Below are positions 15,081 through 21,618 of a stretch of 23,503 nt of DNA, piece by piece. The stretch is taken from positions 1-23,503 of IMG/VR virus record IMGVR_UViG_3300045275_000010, one strand, 5' to 3'. The notes under the pieces were generated by a model. It was not told the DNA's origin. It worked only from the letters and a program-made list of their open reading frames with translations, and ran no database searches. The position numbers were made by a program, and so were the translations under genes. This stretch comes from a virus. The stretch's first letter is position 1. Each line of letters opens with the position of its first letter.

Positions 15081-16592
15081 TTAAGCCACCTCCGGATAAA
15101 GTTCTGCCTCGCTGACCACCTGGTGCGTCGTGAATCCAGTTGCCCCTGTTCGCAACGCATCGGATCCGTGCGAGGCCCAGTTGTGCAGCGGGCCCTTCTT
15201 CCATGTACCGGCGTTGTCGTCCCATTCCTTCTGGTAGTTATCCAGCGACCGGATGCCGTCCGCGCAGTTCTGCTCGTCGATCCAACACGTCATCAGGAAT
15301 GCGCGCACCGACTCGATGCCGTCCAATACTTCCTCGAGGTTTTTCGGCCGAGGAACCTTCTCGATCGGTTTGATGCCCAGGTTCTCTGCCGCCTCCTTGC
15401 GAGACAAGCCGTTGTTGCCGAGCTCGCGCACGCTGATGTCGTGCGGCATGTAGTGCGTTCCGTACAGGTAGCCCCTGTCCCGCAACACCCTGGCGTAGTG
15501 CTGAATTCCCTCTCCGCTGTTCTGGTAGTAGTCGATCAGGCGATTCTCCAGCCCGACGCGCTGGTGGAACCAGATCGTCATGCTGTCGTTCATGCCGAGA
15601 TCCCAGAACGTGTTCACCGGAAGCGCGGGCTCCCACGGAACCTCGCGGAGCCTTCCTTTGCTGCGCAGGTAGGTCATCTGCGTACCGTAGAAGGCCCCTT
15701 CGATGGCGACTTCGAAGGCTTCATCCGGCGTGCTCGGGAACTCCTGCTTCATCTCCTCGCCCTGCTCCTCCGCTTTCTTGACATACCAGGCCATCTGCTC
15801 TGTGTCGAGCGTGATACCGTGCTTCGCCTTCAGCTTGGCGAAGTAGTCGATGTGCTTCGCCTCAAACACCACGCCGGCCGGATCGATCCGGTAGCGCTGG
15901 TCCTGCCACCAAGCGAAGAAATGGAACTTGTAGTCCATCTTCGTCGGCGCCTTTCCTGCTTCAAGCAGCTTGCGAGAGCGCTGGCAGAGCTCGTAGAACT
16001 CACCGGCGCGCCCCTCCGCCGTGCTCTCGACAAACACGAAATGCCCGGCATGCACGGCATTCAGCGCGCCAGTCCTGATCTCCTGCGCCTTCTCCGGGTA
16101 CTTGCGGCAAATCTTCCCGTACTCGGAGACATGCAGGTACTGCAGCGTTCCGGATCGCATCGACGTTCCGACGCGGATGCTGCTGTTGTTGCTCAATAAG
16201 AGCTCGCCGGCGTCGTTCTTGATCGCCCGCCGCTCGGCCTTCAGCCATTCCGGCAGGTTGTCGTAGGCAAACTTGATCTTGTCGCGGAAGAACACCAGCG
16301 CGTCTTCCTTGTTGTGCGCGATCACGCCCGCCCGGACGTTGCTGTTGAACAAACATCTGTCCAGGATGAAAATCTGGATGAATGTCGTCATGCCCAACTG
16401 GCGGGCCTTCAGAATCACGTTCAAGAACCACATGTCGCGCAGCAAACGACGCTGCGCCCAGTTCAATCGAAACCTGACGCGCCTGCCGCCGGTATCTGTG
16501 ATGTAGTACAGGTTGTCCAGGCGCCAGATCGGATCGCCTAGTTTTGCCTTTACCTCATCAACCTGCCGCCGGGAGGCCGGTGTCTGTTCCAT
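15081..16592 (-). CDS. terL: Terminase large subunit (packaging ATPase-nuclease)
   Basis: This 503-residue protein is the DNA packaging motor. The ATPase domain has a deviant Walker A, KARQLGMTT at residues 62-70, common in large terminases that lack GKT. A Walker B-like strand with acidic residue lies in LQYLHVSEYG (about 150-159), and the coupling motif VESTAEG is at 188-194. The nuclease domain starts near PVNTFWDLGMND (D331), with later acidic sites at MPHDISVRE (D385) and HGSDALR (D478), which fits RNase H-type metal ligands. The start at 16592 overlaps the TerS gene by 35 bases with a weak ribosome binding site, so it is probably coupled to TerS translation. Confidence 0.92.
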   Translation of the reverse strand: MEQTPASRRQVDEVKAKLGDPIWRLDNLYYITDTGGRRVRFRLNWAQRRLLRDMWFLNVILKARQLGMTTFIQIFILDRCLFNSNVRAGVIAHNKEDALVFFRDKIKFAYDNLPEWLKAERRAIKNDAGELLLSNNSSIRVGTSMRSGTLQYLHVSEYGKICRKYPEKAQEIRTGALNAVHAGHFVFVESTAEGRAGEFYELCQRSRKLLEAGKAPTKMDYKFHFFAWWQDQRYRIDPAGVVFEAKHIDYFAKLKAKHGITLDTEQMAWYVKKAEEQGEEMKQEFPSTPDEAFEVAIEGAFYGTQMTYLRSKGRLREVPWEPALPVNTFWDLGMNDSMTIWFHQRVGLENRLIDYYQNSGEGIQHYARVLRDRGYLYGTHYMPHDISVRELGNNGLSRKEAAENLGIKPIEKVPRPKNLEEVLDGIESVRAFLMTCWIDEQNCADGIRSLDNYQKEWDDNAGTWKKGPLHNWASHGSDALRTGATGFTTHQVVSEAELYPEVA

Positions 16593-17118
16593 CGATCTCG
16601 GCGAGGATCGATGCCAGCGCAGACCCTTTCTGCCGGTTGTCTTTCTCGAACAATCCGAGGTGCTTCATGGCTTGCTCGCGCGCCTGGTGGCGACTCGCCC
16701 ATTTGACCTTGCGCACAGAAACCGGCGAATCCGCGCCGCCGATCTGTTCGAACTCGACGGAAGCCAGCGCCATCCGCGTATCCTCATCAAGTTCGGTGAT
16801 GTCCTTCAGCGAACCATCGTCGCGATACAGTTTCGCCGGGTCGAAACTCAATTCTTGGACGATGCTGCGGATGACGAGGTCAGCGTCGAGCTCGTACTTC
16901 TTGGTCAGCGTCTGCTGATGCTGCTGGATCATCTCGCGCACCCGCGGCCGTTCCAGCAGCTTCACGGCCTGGCGCCTGGCGGAGTGCTCGCCGTAGCCGG
17001 CGTAAATCGCAGCCTCCTTGCCGTTCCCTCCGTTGGCGATGAACGCCAGCGCGAACAACTCCTCGCGGTGCTCGATGGTGATGCGCGACGTGCTCGCGCC
17101 CTTGCGCTTGCCGGTCAT
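16558..17118 (-). CDS. terS: Terminase small subunit
   Basis: The ATG at 17118 overlaps the previous stop as ATGA and gives 186 residues; a longer frame to 17286 overlaps the membrane protein gene and is rejected. The N-terminal half matches the Terminase_2 family: LFALAFIANGGNGKEAAIYA, GYGEHSARRQAVKLLERPRV, REMIQ, a helix-turn-helix that recognises the packaging site. A helical centre follows (LVIRSIVQELSFDPAKLY), then DPVSVRKVKWASRHQAREQ-like basic helix and AMKHLGLFEKDN, a common C-terminal motif of this family. It lies just before TerL, as usual. The preceding basic MTGKRKGAS tail may touch DNA. Confidence 0.88.
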   Translation of the reverse strand: MTGKRKGASTSRITIEHREELFALAFIANGGNGKEAAIYAGYGEHSARRQAVKLLERPRVREMIQQHQQTLTKKYELDADLVIRSIVQELSFDPAKLYRDDGSLKDITELDEDTRMALASVEFEQIGGADSPVSVRKVKWASRHQAREQAMKHLGLFEKDNRQKGSALASILAEIDGTDTGLPAAG

Positions 17119-17504
17119 TTCGGCGCCATCAACCACAGGGCAGCAACAACACCGGCTGATCCAGACAGCAGCGCTGTCACCACCATGCGCGCCGCTTGCT
17201 CGACAGCCGCCTTCTTTCCGGCCTTTGCGATCTCCTGCGCGTCTTCCTCGGCCTTCTTCTCGTCGGCGATCTTCTTGGCGACCCACTCGTGATGATCGTG
17301 ATGGGCGGCTTCGTGGCCATTCAACACGGCACGGCGCAGGCTTTCCTCGTCATCTCGCAGGTTCTGGATTGACTTCTGGATGCCCTCGATGCCGTCAAGG
17401 TTCGCCTCAAGCACGCCGAGCAGCAGCAGCAGGACGGTACGCATCGTCTCGTCATTGGTCTTGTTGATCTGCGCGTAAATCTCGCTTTTCAGGTCGAAGG
17501 CCAT
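17115..17504 (-). CDS. Tail-anchored membrane protein, holin-like candidate
   Basis: This 129-residue protein has one convincing membrane segment near the C-terminus (about 107-126, MVVTALLSGSAGVVAALWLM) after a charged helical region (WVAKKIADEKKAEEDAQEIA). A His cluster, NGHEAAHHDHHEW, lies at 62-74, and residues 22-33 are also hydrophobic but short. Coiled coil followed by a C-terminal membrane helix recalls XhlA-type phage proteins. Its place between lysis genes and TerS suggests a lysis role, but the endolysin two genes upstream carries its own membrane segments. The ATG at 17504 shares a base with the upstream stop (TGATG). Function is a guess. Confidence 0.65.
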   Translation of the reverse strand: MAFDLKSEIYAQINKTNDETMRTVLLLLLGVLEANLDGIEGIQKSIQNLRDDEESLRRAVLNGHEAAHHDHHEWVAKKIADEKKAEEDAQEIAKAGKKAAVEQAARMVVTALLSGSAGVVAALWLMAPK

Positions 17505-18130
17505 CAGAACATCACCCCAACACGAACGCGCGCCTCAATGTCGGTAGGCCCATAGGCCGCCCGGCGCACCTGGTTGATCTCGGCGCCCAGCCTGACGAGC
17601 CACACGTCACGCTCGATCCAAGCCCCGAGCGTTTCATTGGTCGGCGACCAACTCAGTCCGGCCGCCCACTTCTTCTGCTCTTCCGGCGCTGCGGCCGTCT
17701 CGACCGGGATGTCGATCGCCTTCAGGATCTCGCCGTCCGGGCTCGACGCGACGACGCGCTTGCCACCATCCTGCTCGCGGACCAGCGACAGGTCGAGCGT
17801 CACCGGCGGGCAGTCGGCCAAGCTCAATCCGCTGATCTTGTCATGAGAAGCGGCGCCAAACCCTGATGGAGCCTTGCTTTTCAGCGTAACGGAAACGACG
17901 CGCTCGACCTTAGCGCCCTTCGGCGTCATGTGCTTCGGCTTGGCCTTGGCGTCCGGCGCGCGCTTGATCACCTTGGATCCATCCTGCTGCTCAACGGCCG
18001 GCGCCGGCGTCTCGACGACGACGGCAGGCGAGAAAGCCTTATACCCGAGCCACAGGCCGAAGGCGATCAGTAGCAGCGCGGCAATCGCGGTCAGCCACGG
18101 GCGAGGACGGACGAGGTTGATATCGCCCAT
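17504..18130 (-). CDS. Membrane-anchored periplasmic phage protein of unknown function
   Basis: This 208-residue protein has one N-terminal membrane helix (about 13-31, LTAIAALLLIAFGLWLGYKAF) after a short Arg-containing start, so a type II inner-membrane topology is likely. A Pro/Lys-rich linker follows, then a beta-rich domain with CPPVTLDLSLVREQDGGKRV and VASSPDGEILKAIDIPVE, and a C-terminal part with LGAWIERDVWLVRLGAEINQ. It sits among lysis genes where a spanin could lie, but the outer domain is not coiled coil and no lipoprotein partner is nested in it. It may act in envelope disruption or superinfection control; neither is shown by the sequence. Confidence 0.65.
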   Translation of the reverse strand: MGDINLVRPRPWLTAIAALLLIAFGLWLGYKAFSPAVVVETPAPAVEQQDGSKVIKRAPDAKAKPKHMTPKGAKVERVVSVTLKSKAPSGFGAASHDKISGLSLADCPPVTLDLSLVREQDGGKRVVASSPDGEILKAIDIPVETAAAPEEQKKWAAGLSWSPTNETLGAWIERDVWLVRLGAEINQVRRAAYGPTDIEARVRVGVMF

Positions 18131-18342
18131 CAGTGTCCCTCCTGGCTATCCGGACCATCACCCCATCCAGCAACGGCCTCGAACTCCGTGCACCCGCTGC
18201 CGGGATTGGTCGGCTCGAACTCGCGCACCCAGCCGGCGTCATTCGGCCTGCCACCGGCGAACACCACGAGGTCGTACTTGCGGCACCGCATGGCGCGGTC
18301 GCAGCCGTGGCCGTTGCAATAGTTGATGATCTTGGCAGTCAC
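18130..18342 (-). CDS. Small Cys-containing phage protein of unknown function
   Basis: This 70-residue protein starts at a GTG at 18342, with AGAGGCCGGGC upstream, nine bases after the endolysin stop. The N-terminal CNGHGCDRAMRCRKYDLVVF contains three Cys and a His in a spacing that could bind a metal, with one more Cys at GSGCTEFEAV. The rest is polar. It ends in a TGATG overlap with the next gene. Position between endolysin and membrane protein makes it part of the lysis cassette, but no function is recognised. Confidence 0.65.
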   Translation of the reverse strand: MTAKIINYCNGHGCDRAMRCRKYDLVVFAGGRPNDAGWVREFEPTNPGSGCTEFEAVAGWGDGPDSQEGH

Positions 18343-18351
18343 GCCCGGCCT

Positions 18352-19293
18352 CTACGCACCCAGCACCGCAACATACTTGTGACGCCGCACGACCATCACG
18401 TTGCGGACGTGCGTGCGGTTGATCTCGAAGGCACTGGCGCCGTAGCCGCGCCACTTAACGCGGCTCTTGGTGCTGTAGTGCTCGACGTTGGCAAACCAGA
18501 TGCGCGGGTTGCAATTGGTGGCCTGGGTACACAAGCGGCGCTCGGCCATGACGCCGCCCTCGCCACCGTTATAGGCGGCATCGCACATCGCCAGGGCGTT
18601 GTAGTCGTCTCCGACCAACTGCCTGACGCGCCGGTGGCAGTCGCGCACCTTGACCGTTACGGCGCGCAGCTGCATGCGCGGGTTGTAGCGGTCCGCCCAT
18701 GCCCACCCGGCCAAACTCGCATCCGCACTCGCCACCTCGGCAAGCGCGTCGAAGCGCAAGCTGCCGTCGGCGCGATAGGCGCGCGTGAATTGCCCATAGC
18801 CGGCGCCCTCCTCTCGATCGGTCTTGAGCGTCGCCATCGGGTTCCAGCGCGATTCCTGTTCGACAAGTGCAGCGAGCATCGACGGAATCGGCATGCCAGG
18901 CCAGCGCGCCTTGATCTCCTGCTGCAGCACCGGCAAGTCGCGACTCGCCAATCCAGGAAGTTTCGCGTCTCCAGATCCGGCGCCGATGCCCGGGGAGGCG
19001 AGCGCGCGCGGAACCAGTGCGAGGAACAGCATGCCGGCAAGGATGCACAGTCCGACGAACACCAGTCCGGCGCCAACCGGGTTCTCCATCGCCTTCCGCG
19101 CGGCATCTCGGCTGCGCGCCTCGGCGAAGAACCGGCGCAGCACGTAAGCCAGCGGCGCCGCGACGAATACGCCGACCAGGGTCTGGGTCTGCACAAGCAG
19201 CTGCAGCCCGCCATCAGGATCGCTGTGCCAGAACCAGGCCAACACGACGAGAACAACAGCGGCCAGCCAGCCGTGACGCTTGACGATATCCAT
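18352..19293 (-). CDS. Membrane-anchored lytic transglycosylase, holin-endolysin-like fusion
   Basis: The ATG at 19293 has CTGGAGGCAAGC before it and gives 313 residues. Residues 1-100 hold three hydrophobic segments, about 9-23 (WLAAVVLVVLAWFW), 38-53 and 73-95 (GLVFVGLCILAGMLFLALV), separated by charged loops. From about 115 on there is an SLT/goose-lysozyme-like domain that cuts the glycan strands of peptidoglycan. The catalytic glutamate is probably E147 in ALVEQESRWNP, with GYGQF at 165-169 and AYNGG at 240-244 as the other family motifs. The three membrane helices may export or anchor the enzyme and could act like a holin or pinholin; this is inference. It is the first gene after the tandem terminators, as expected for a late lysis gene. 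Confidence 0.8.
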   Translation of the reverse strand: MDIVKRHGWLAAVVLVVLAWFWHSDPDGGLQLLVQTQTLVGVFVAAPLAYVLRRFFAEARSRDAARKAMENPVGAGLVFVGLCILAGMLFLALVPRALASPGIGAGSGDAKLPGLASRDLPVLQQEIKARWPGMPIPSMLAALVEQESRWNPMATLKTDREEGAGYGQFTRAYRADGSLRFDALAEVASADASLAGWAWADRYNPRMQLRAVTVKVRDCHRRVRQLVGDDYNALAMCDAAYNGGEGGVMAERRLCTQATNCNPRIWFANVEHYSTKSRVKWRGYGASAFEINRTHVRNVMVVRRHKYVAVLGA

Positions 19294-19416
19294 GCTTGCC
19301 TCCAGGGTTGATGCCATCGCCCGCCGCCAGCGCCGGGGAAAGGAACAAAGCCCGGCCGGCACGTCACCACGTCGATGGCTGCGGCTGTTACGCGCCACCG
19401 GCCGCCGGGCAGAAAT

Positions 19417-19441
19417 AAAAAACCCGGCGCGCAGGCCGGGT
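19417..19441 (-). terminator. Second of two tandem intrinsic terminators before the lysis genes
   Basis: On the minus strand ACCCGGC, a six-base loop and GCCGGGT are followed by TTTTTTA. The seven-base-pair GC stem and T-run make a clear rho-independent terminator, about 120 bases before the endolysin start. Confidence 0.9.
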
Positions 19442-19483
19442 GGAAGGCTTCCCCAAACGGAAGCGTAGGAGGACTCGGAAACG

Positions 19484-19514
19484 AAAAAGCCCGCGCGGAA
19501 GAACCGGGCGGGCT
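19484..19514 (-). terminator. First of two tandem intrinsic terminators before the lysis genes
   Basis: On the minus strand AGCCCGC and GCGGGCT form a stem, extended inside by CCGG/CCG pairing with a small loop, then TTTTT. It begins about 30 bases after the predicted start point of the late promoter, so transcripts should end here unless the polymerase is modified. Confidence 0.88.
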
Positions 19515-19550
19515 TACGAAAACTCAGGACGCAACTTGGGCGCCAAGGAA

Positions 19551-19579
19551 ATTAGGCCACAACGAAATGCGCATGTCAA
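19551..19579 (-). promoter_or_regulatory. Putative late promoter (sigma70-type)
   Basis: On the minus strand TTGACA (complement of 19574-19579) is a perfect -35 box. It is spaced 17 bases from CCTAAT (complement of 19551-19556), which matches four of six -10 positions. Predicted transcription starts near 19544, reads into two terminators and then the late genes. It is the only promoter of this quality I found on the coding strand. Confidence 0.65.
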
Positions 19580-19582
19580 TAG

Positions 19583-19609
19583 TGGCTGATAATTCTGGCT
19601 GATAATTCT
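19583..19609 (-). promoter_or_regulatory. 13-bp tandem direct repeat abutting the -35 box, possible activator or Q-binding site
   Basis: Two perfect copies of a 13-base unit (AGAATTATCAGCC on the minus strand) occupy 19584-19596 and 19597-19609, ending four bases before the -35 box. A tandem direct repeat at a phage late promoter is how some Q proteins, such as that of phage 21, recognise their site, although there the repeats lie nearer the -10 element. It is also AT-rich compared with its surroundings. Confidence 0.6.
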
Positions 19610-19661
19610 CGGCGAGTTTCATGCGTTATTTGCCTGAGGGCCTATGAATCTCTGTTGGGCA

Positions 19662-19949
19662 TCATCGTCCTCCACTCCCGATGGCACCGACGCCGAGGAA
19701 AAACCCGAAGTCGTACCACCCGCCGTTGTTGTAAATCGCGTAGATCGCCACGTCATCCATGAATAGCGACAGGAACCATGCGAAAGGCAGAATCATTCCG
19801 TGCCAGAGTCCGTACCAGAACCCTACAGGTTCCTTTTCTGCCGCCTGCGCGAACTGCACATGGTCTGCACACCCGCTTAGTGTGAATACCAGCATTATGC
19901 TCAACCCTACGGTCAACGCGGACCTTGCGCCATAAGCCGTCTTCTTCAT
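19662..19949 (-). CDS. Small lipoprotein with membrane segment, likely accessory (moron) gene
   Basis: From the ATG at 19949 (MKKTAYGARSALTVGLSIML, then VFTLSGCADH) the product has 95 residues, with AAAGGTGATTGAC upstream. A GTG nine bases earlier is possible. The N-terminus is a lipoprotein signal peptide: Lys-Lys, a hydrophobic core and the lipobox LSGC with Cys at about 28. The mature part has EPVGFWYGLWHGMILPFAWF, then LSLFMDDVAIYAIYNNGGWY and DFGFFLGVGA, a motif style I associate with small bacterial envelope proteins rather than phage virion genes. It lies between the Q-like gene and the late promoter and has no link to either. An envelope-modifying or exclusion role is speculative. Confidence 0.7.
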   Translation of the reverse strand: MKKTAYGARSALTVGLSIMLVFTLSGCADHVQFAQAAEKEPVGFWYGLWHGMILPFAWFLSLFMDDVAIYAIYNNGGWYDFGFFLGVGAIGSGGR

Positions 19950-19991
19950 GTCAATCACCTTTCTTCCAGCGCAAGTCCGGTTACGCCAGCG

Positions 19992-20375
19992 TCAAACCAA
20001 ATCCCTCGCCATCGCCGCGCGCCAGAAAGCTGCGGCGGCCTCGACCAGAGCGTCCTCGATGCTCATCCTCCGAAACGACCATACGGCGGCCTCATACACA
20101 TGCTGCAGCGCAATCTTGTGCTGCACAGAAAGCCCGTCGATGATGGCGTCGCATACTTCTGCTGCCCACTCGTCGACGGGCTCGCACAGGTGCTCGAAGG
20201 CGTCTTCGCCGCTGACGCCGCCGCTGGCCAGACCGGCAGAATGGCCGCCGTAGCCCTGGACGCCCTTGTACCGCCGGCGCCAGTCGCCCCAGTTCGCCAG
20301 GTGCCAGTCGGCGCGCTCAGGAACTGTGCTCCGCAAGCGCTGGATTTCGTCGTATGGCAGGTCATTCATTCGCAT
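19992..20375 (-). CDS. Q-like late transcription antiterminator
   Basis: The ATG at 20375, with AAAGG six bases before it, gives 127 residues starting MRMNDLPYDEIQRLRSTVPE; upstream ATG 20390 and downstream 20369 are alternatives. The protein has the look of phage antitermination Q family proteins: a Trp-rich segment LANWGDWRRRYKGVQGYGGH, then a helical region with VDEWAAEVCDAIIDGL and HKIALQHVYEAAVWSFRRMS. It ends IEDALVEAAAAFWRAAMARD, a helix that may touch DNA. It overlaps the preceding gene by 14 bases and is the last gene of the early cassette, directly before the late-control region, where Q belongs. The family assignment is from pattern memory and not certain. Confidence 0.6.
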   Translation of the reverse strand: MRMNDLPYDEIQRLRSTVPERADWHLANWGDWRRRYKGVQGYGGHSAGLASGGVSGEDAFEHLCEPVDEWAAEVCDAIIDGLSVQHKIALQHVYEAAVWSFRRMSIEDALVEAAAAFWRAAMARDLV

Positions 20376-20586
20376 TTCTGGCCTTTCCATTCAACTTGTT
20401 GCCGATCTGCCTGACGAACTCGCGTTCGATCATGCCGAGCCTAGGATCGCTGACGGCCACCACCAGGATGCCGTCCTCCTGCCAGCCACGGCGCTTTACC
20501 TCCTCGGCATCCATCTGCGTCGGCTGGACGCCACCGAGCGCGCAGCGTGGCGGCGCTGGCTTGTTCCCGGTCTTGGTGACGCTCAC
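20362..20586 (-). CDS. Small phage protein of unknown function
   Basis: The start is a GTG at 20586 that overlaps the RusA stop as GTGA, giving 74 residues; a longer frame to 20766 lies wholly over rusA. The protein starts MSVTKTGNKPAPPRCALGGV, then has DAEEVKRRGWQEDGILVVAV followed by SDPRLGMIEREFVRQIGNKL. The last part forms an amphipathic helix. It sits between resolvase and antiterminator in a tightly coupled cassette. No family is recognised. Confidence 0.7.
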   Translation of the reverse strand: MSVTKTGNKPAPPRCALGGVQPTQMDAEEVKRRGWQEDGILVVAVSDPRLGMIEREFVRQIGNKLNGKARNANE

Positions 20587-21038
20587 AGCAGCGCCACCTG
20601 AGGAGACCCCGGCGCAAGCAGCTGCCGTACAGTCACAACGACTCGGGCCTCGCCATCGGGCTCCATGCGTCGCCCGCTGTCCTCGCGCACCCACTTGTCG
20701 TCCTCGAAGGCAATTCCCTTCAGGGCGTCGTAGAGCACCTTGCGGGCGTTGTCGAGGTCGATGCACTGGACCGTGTCATCCCAGTTCGCAGGATCGCGCG
20801 CAGCGCGCCTGGCCCAGTCGAGCGGGCGCTGCGGGTAGAGCAGCACATCGACGGCCACGCGCCCCTGTAGCGGATGTCGCATTCCGGCCTGCTTCGCCAT
20901 CCAGGCGACCTCCTGCTTGTAGGCTTTGGCCTCGCTGCTCAGCGTGACGATTGCCCGGCTATGGCCGCGCGGAACGTAGCTGCGCCAGTAGCGGTTTGCC
21001 GACAGAGGGTACGGCAGAGTCAGGACGATCTCGGTCAC
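20583..21038 (-). CDS. rusA: RusA-type Holliday junction resolvase
   Basis: The start is a GTG at 21038 overlapping the upstream stop as GTGA, giving 151 residues that begin MTEIVLTLPYPLSANRYWRS. RusA family signatures are clear: PYPLSANRYWR near the N-terminus, CIDLDNARKVLYDALKGIAF at about 92-111 with D94 and D96, and EDDKWVRE with a third acidic ligand at 113 or 114. RusA is a homodimeric endonuclease that resolves four-way junctions during phage recombination and late replication. Between the helices is an unusual Arg/Ala insert (RPLDWARRAARDPANWDDTV) before the metal site. The longer frame to 21584 overlaps other genes and is rejected. Confidence 0.88.
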   Translation of the reverse strand: MTEIVLTLPYPLSANRYWRSYVPRGHSRAIVTLSSEAKAYKQEVAWMAKQAGMRHPLQGRVAVDVLLYPQRPLDWARRAARDPANWDDTVQCIDLDNARKVLYDALKGIAFEDDKWVREDSGRRMEPDGEARVVVTVRQLLAPGSPQVALL

Positions 21039-21265
21039 GCCGCGGACTCCATCGCCTCGATCGACTTCGCCAGCTGCATCGCCTCCATCCGCGACGCGCA
21101 CCGACCCTTGACCTCGTTGGCACCGCTGCGCGTCAGCATGAACCACTCGACTCCCATCACCACGACACGCGCGATCGTCCAGGGCTCGCACATCCACACG
21201 CCAGGCTTTTCGAGACGCCAAGCCCGTCCTGAAGCCTGTAGTTGCCCATGGTTGGCTTCGGTCAT
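21035..21265 (-). CDS. Small phage protein of unknown function
   Basis: The ATG at 21265 overlaps the helicase-loader-like stop as ATGA and gives 76 residues. The longer frame to 21403 lies over the previous gene. The protein begins MTEANHGQLQASGRAWRLEK and has a Trp-rich strand pattern (GVWMCEPWTIARVVVMGVEW, FMLTR), then a helical C-terminus SRMEAMQLAKSIEAMESAA. It may be a small beta-sheet domain followed by a helix. It is coupled to rusA by a GTGA overlap. No function is recognised. Confidence 0.7.
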   Translation of the reverse strand: MTEANHGQLQASGRAWRLEKPGVWMCEPWTIARVVVMGVEWFMLTRSGANEVKGRCASRMEAMQLAKSIEAMESAA

Positions 21266-21618
21266 GACCGGCCACCAATCCTGCGCTTCGCCTCGGCAAG
21301 CCTTGCCTTGGCAACGGAAATGTCGATCGTCGGCGCTGGCAATGCCGGTCCGGCTGGATTTCGGCGCAACGCGTCGCGGCACATCGCGGAGAATTCTGGG
21401 CACGTCGGCGGGAAAGGCCGGTCGTCGAGCGCGTCGAGCGCCGCCCTGATCGCTTGCGGGTAGTCAGCGAATCCGCCGAGCTTGCGCGCCCAAAACGCCT
21501 TGACCGTGTCGGGGTCGATGCCCGCCCACATCTCGGCGAAGCGCCTGCCATACTGGCAGGCCATCTCGGCGAAGATGCGGTCAATCAACTCTTTCGGCAA
21601 TTGCGGATGTGGGTTCAT
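21262..21618 (-). CDS. Helicase-loader-like replication protein (lambda P-like position)
   Basis: This 118-residue protein starts at an ATG with CCCAGGAGCAATCCGC upstream and overlaps the initiator gene by 38 bases. It has the pattern of phage replication P and helicase-loader-like proteins: LIDRIFAEMACQYGRRFAEM, then WAGIDPDTVKAFWARKLGGF, and PFPPTCPEFSAMCRDALRR, where a Pro-rich stretch is followed by PEF..(M/L)CR. Such proteins bring the host DnaB helicase to the initiator at the origin. The protein is shorter than lambda P and has no ATPase motif. The initiator gene directly upstream supports the role, but the family call is by pattern only. Confidence 0.6.
   Translation of the reverse strand: MNPHPQLPKELIDRIFAEMACQYGRRFAEMWAGIDPDTVKAFWARKLGGFADYPQAIRAALDALDDRPFPPTCPEFSAMCRDALRRNPAGPALPAPTIDISVAKARLAEAKRRIGGRS

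Larger units (their letters stand above)
19294..19661 (-). other. 368-base noncoding late-control region
   Basis: This is the only long noncoding stretch of the window. In phage order it holds, after the lipoprotein stop, about 50 bases with nothing recognised, a 13-bp tandem repeat, a sigma70-type promoter, two strong intrinsic terminators and about 120 bases leading to the endolysin ribosome binding site. Open frames crossing it have no ribosome binding sites or protein-like composition. The layout suggests control of entry into late transcription. Confidence 0.75.

Noticed and set aside
18039-18254. Nested minus-strand frame with TPAGCASS, considered as an Rz1-like outer-membrane spanin
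   Set aside because: The Cys context lacks a hydrophobic signal-peptide core and the frame bridges two genes; no Rz partner is present.
19950-19991. TTGACG upstream of the lipoprotein gene as a private promoter
   Set aside because: No acceptable -10 box lies 16-18 bases downstream, so I could not support a promoter although the gene may have one.
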